NCBI RefSeq assembly: GCF_037113415.1
Contig: NZ_CP146608.1
Coordinates: 1,942,501 to 2,006,500 of the forward strand
Direction of reading: 5' to 3'
Length of the DNA: 64,000 nucleotides
Source of the DNA: Devosia sp. XK-2
GTDB lineage: Bacteria > Pseudomonadota > Alphaproteobacteria > Rhizobiales > Devosiaceae
Positions within the stretch are counted from its first letter, which is position 1; every line of letters starts with the position of its first letter. The position numbers and the translations under genes are program-made. Below, in pieces: positions 63,509 through 64,000 of this stretch. A model generated the notes under the pieces. The model did not search any database and was not told where the DNA came from. It saw only the letters and a list, made by a program, of their open reading frames with translations.

Positions 63509-64000
63509 ATGGACCGTAAGCCAAATCTGCTACTCTGGGCCCTCCTGGCCATATCGACAGTTACGCTGGCGCTAGGGGCCTTTGCGCTGAGAACCGAGGC
63601 GGAAGCAACCGCGCTCGGCTCGGGGTCCACTCGCCTGCCGCAATTCATCGACCTGCTGTCCAGTGACGTCACCCTGCCGCTCTCTGCCCAGGGACGCCGG
63701 CTGCTGCTCGATAGTTGCGACAAGGCCATGCAGACGTCCGCCCCGCTGGTGTTGCGTTTTGCCAGCGAAGCCCAAAGGCAGATGATCGTGCCGTTCTGCA
63801 CAGACTTGGCCCAGGCGGCCGTCGAGACGTCGGGCGCGGACTCCTATGCCTGGCTGGTGCTGGCGATGGCGCAAATCCGGCAGGGCTCAGTCGCCGAGGC
63901 AGAACGCAGTATAATCTGGTCCGCCCATACCGGTCCCACCGAAAGTTGGATTGCCGAGCCCAGATTTGAGCTCATTCAGGATCATTATGACCAGTTCTCG
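63509..64000 (+). CDS. Hypothetical exported/membrane-anchored protein, 5' part only
   Basis: The first 164 codons of a gene that runs off the right edge, 60 bases after the co-polymerase stop. The N-terminus is a signal peptide or signal anchor (LLLWALLAISTVTLALGAFA, about residues 7-26). The rest is alpha-helical, with alanine-rich helices such as SYAWLVLAMAQIRQGSVAEA that recall a TPR-like repeat (about 122-141). By position it probably takes part in polysaccharide assembly or export. No family is assigned. Confidence 0.75.
   Translation, partial: MDRKPNLLLWALLAISTVTLALGAFALRTEAEATALGSGSTRLPQFIDLLSSDVTLPLSAQGRRLLLDSCDKAMQTSAPLVLRFASEAQRQMIVPFCTDLAQAAVETSGADSYAWLVLAMAQIRQGSVAEAERSIIWSAHTGPTESWIAEPRFELIQDHYDQFS

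Overview
The window is GC-rich chromosomal DNA from an alphaproteobacterium, most likely a member of the Hyphomicrobiales and perhaps near Devosia. That placement is inferred from the chvE-gguAB locus, the abundance of ABC and TRAP sugar importers, the rhizobial-style CysN-CysC fusion and the general look of the proteins. No marker gene was compared. I see no prophage, insertion sequence, CRISPR array or rRNA.

Layout. 1-3.6 kb: the end of the transcription/translation locus read leftwards (tRNA-Trp, secE, nusG, rplK, rplA, partial rplJ). 3.6-43.4 kb: a long, almost purely catabolic stretch. It holds (a) an enolase-superfamily dehydratase and an RraA-like protein; (b) the chvE-gguA-gguB multiple-sugar ABC importer; (c) a GntR/FadR regulator, a galactonate-type dehydratase and a TRAP transporter; (d) a 12-kb run with a GntR regulator, a family-5 binding protein, a GHL6-like glycosidase, two permeases, a double ATPase, Hyi, GlxR and a GH42 beta-galactosidase; (e) a GntR regulator, a broken GntR copy and a LysR gene beside four oxidoreductases; (f) a CUT1 sugar ABC operon with a VOC protein and a sugar isomerase, then an aldo/keto reductase, a VOC protein and a LacI regulator. 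43.4-48.8 kb: tRNA-Tyr, tRNA-Gly, rlmB, an alditol oxidase-like protein, a polysaccharide deacetylase and small housekeeping genes. 48.8-55.7 kb: glutathione-dependent formaldehyde dehydrogenase and a xylFHG-like importer with a divergent ROK repressor. 55.8-64 kb: surface-polysaccharide and activated-sulfate genes (manC, cysNC, cysD, a Wzz/tyrosine-kinase protein) and tRNA-Thr.

How it fits together. Five complete sugar or sugar-acid importers of five kinds (CUT2 GguAB, TRAP, family-5 ABC, CUT1 ABC, CUT2 Xyl) sit beside matching intracellular enzymes and local repressors. Each of the five binding-protein genes is followed directly by a strong stem-loop, which suggests one shared way of over-expressing the periplasmic component.

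Points worth most attention: the sugar genes appear to split a tRNA/secE block that is compact in many proteobacteria; the family-5 importer with two cytoplasmic glycosidases and Hyi/GlxR looks like an uncharacterised glycoside-to-tartronate-semialdehyde route; two pairs of matching operator-like sites can be read directly; and four gene remnants or odd starts mark past rearrangement.
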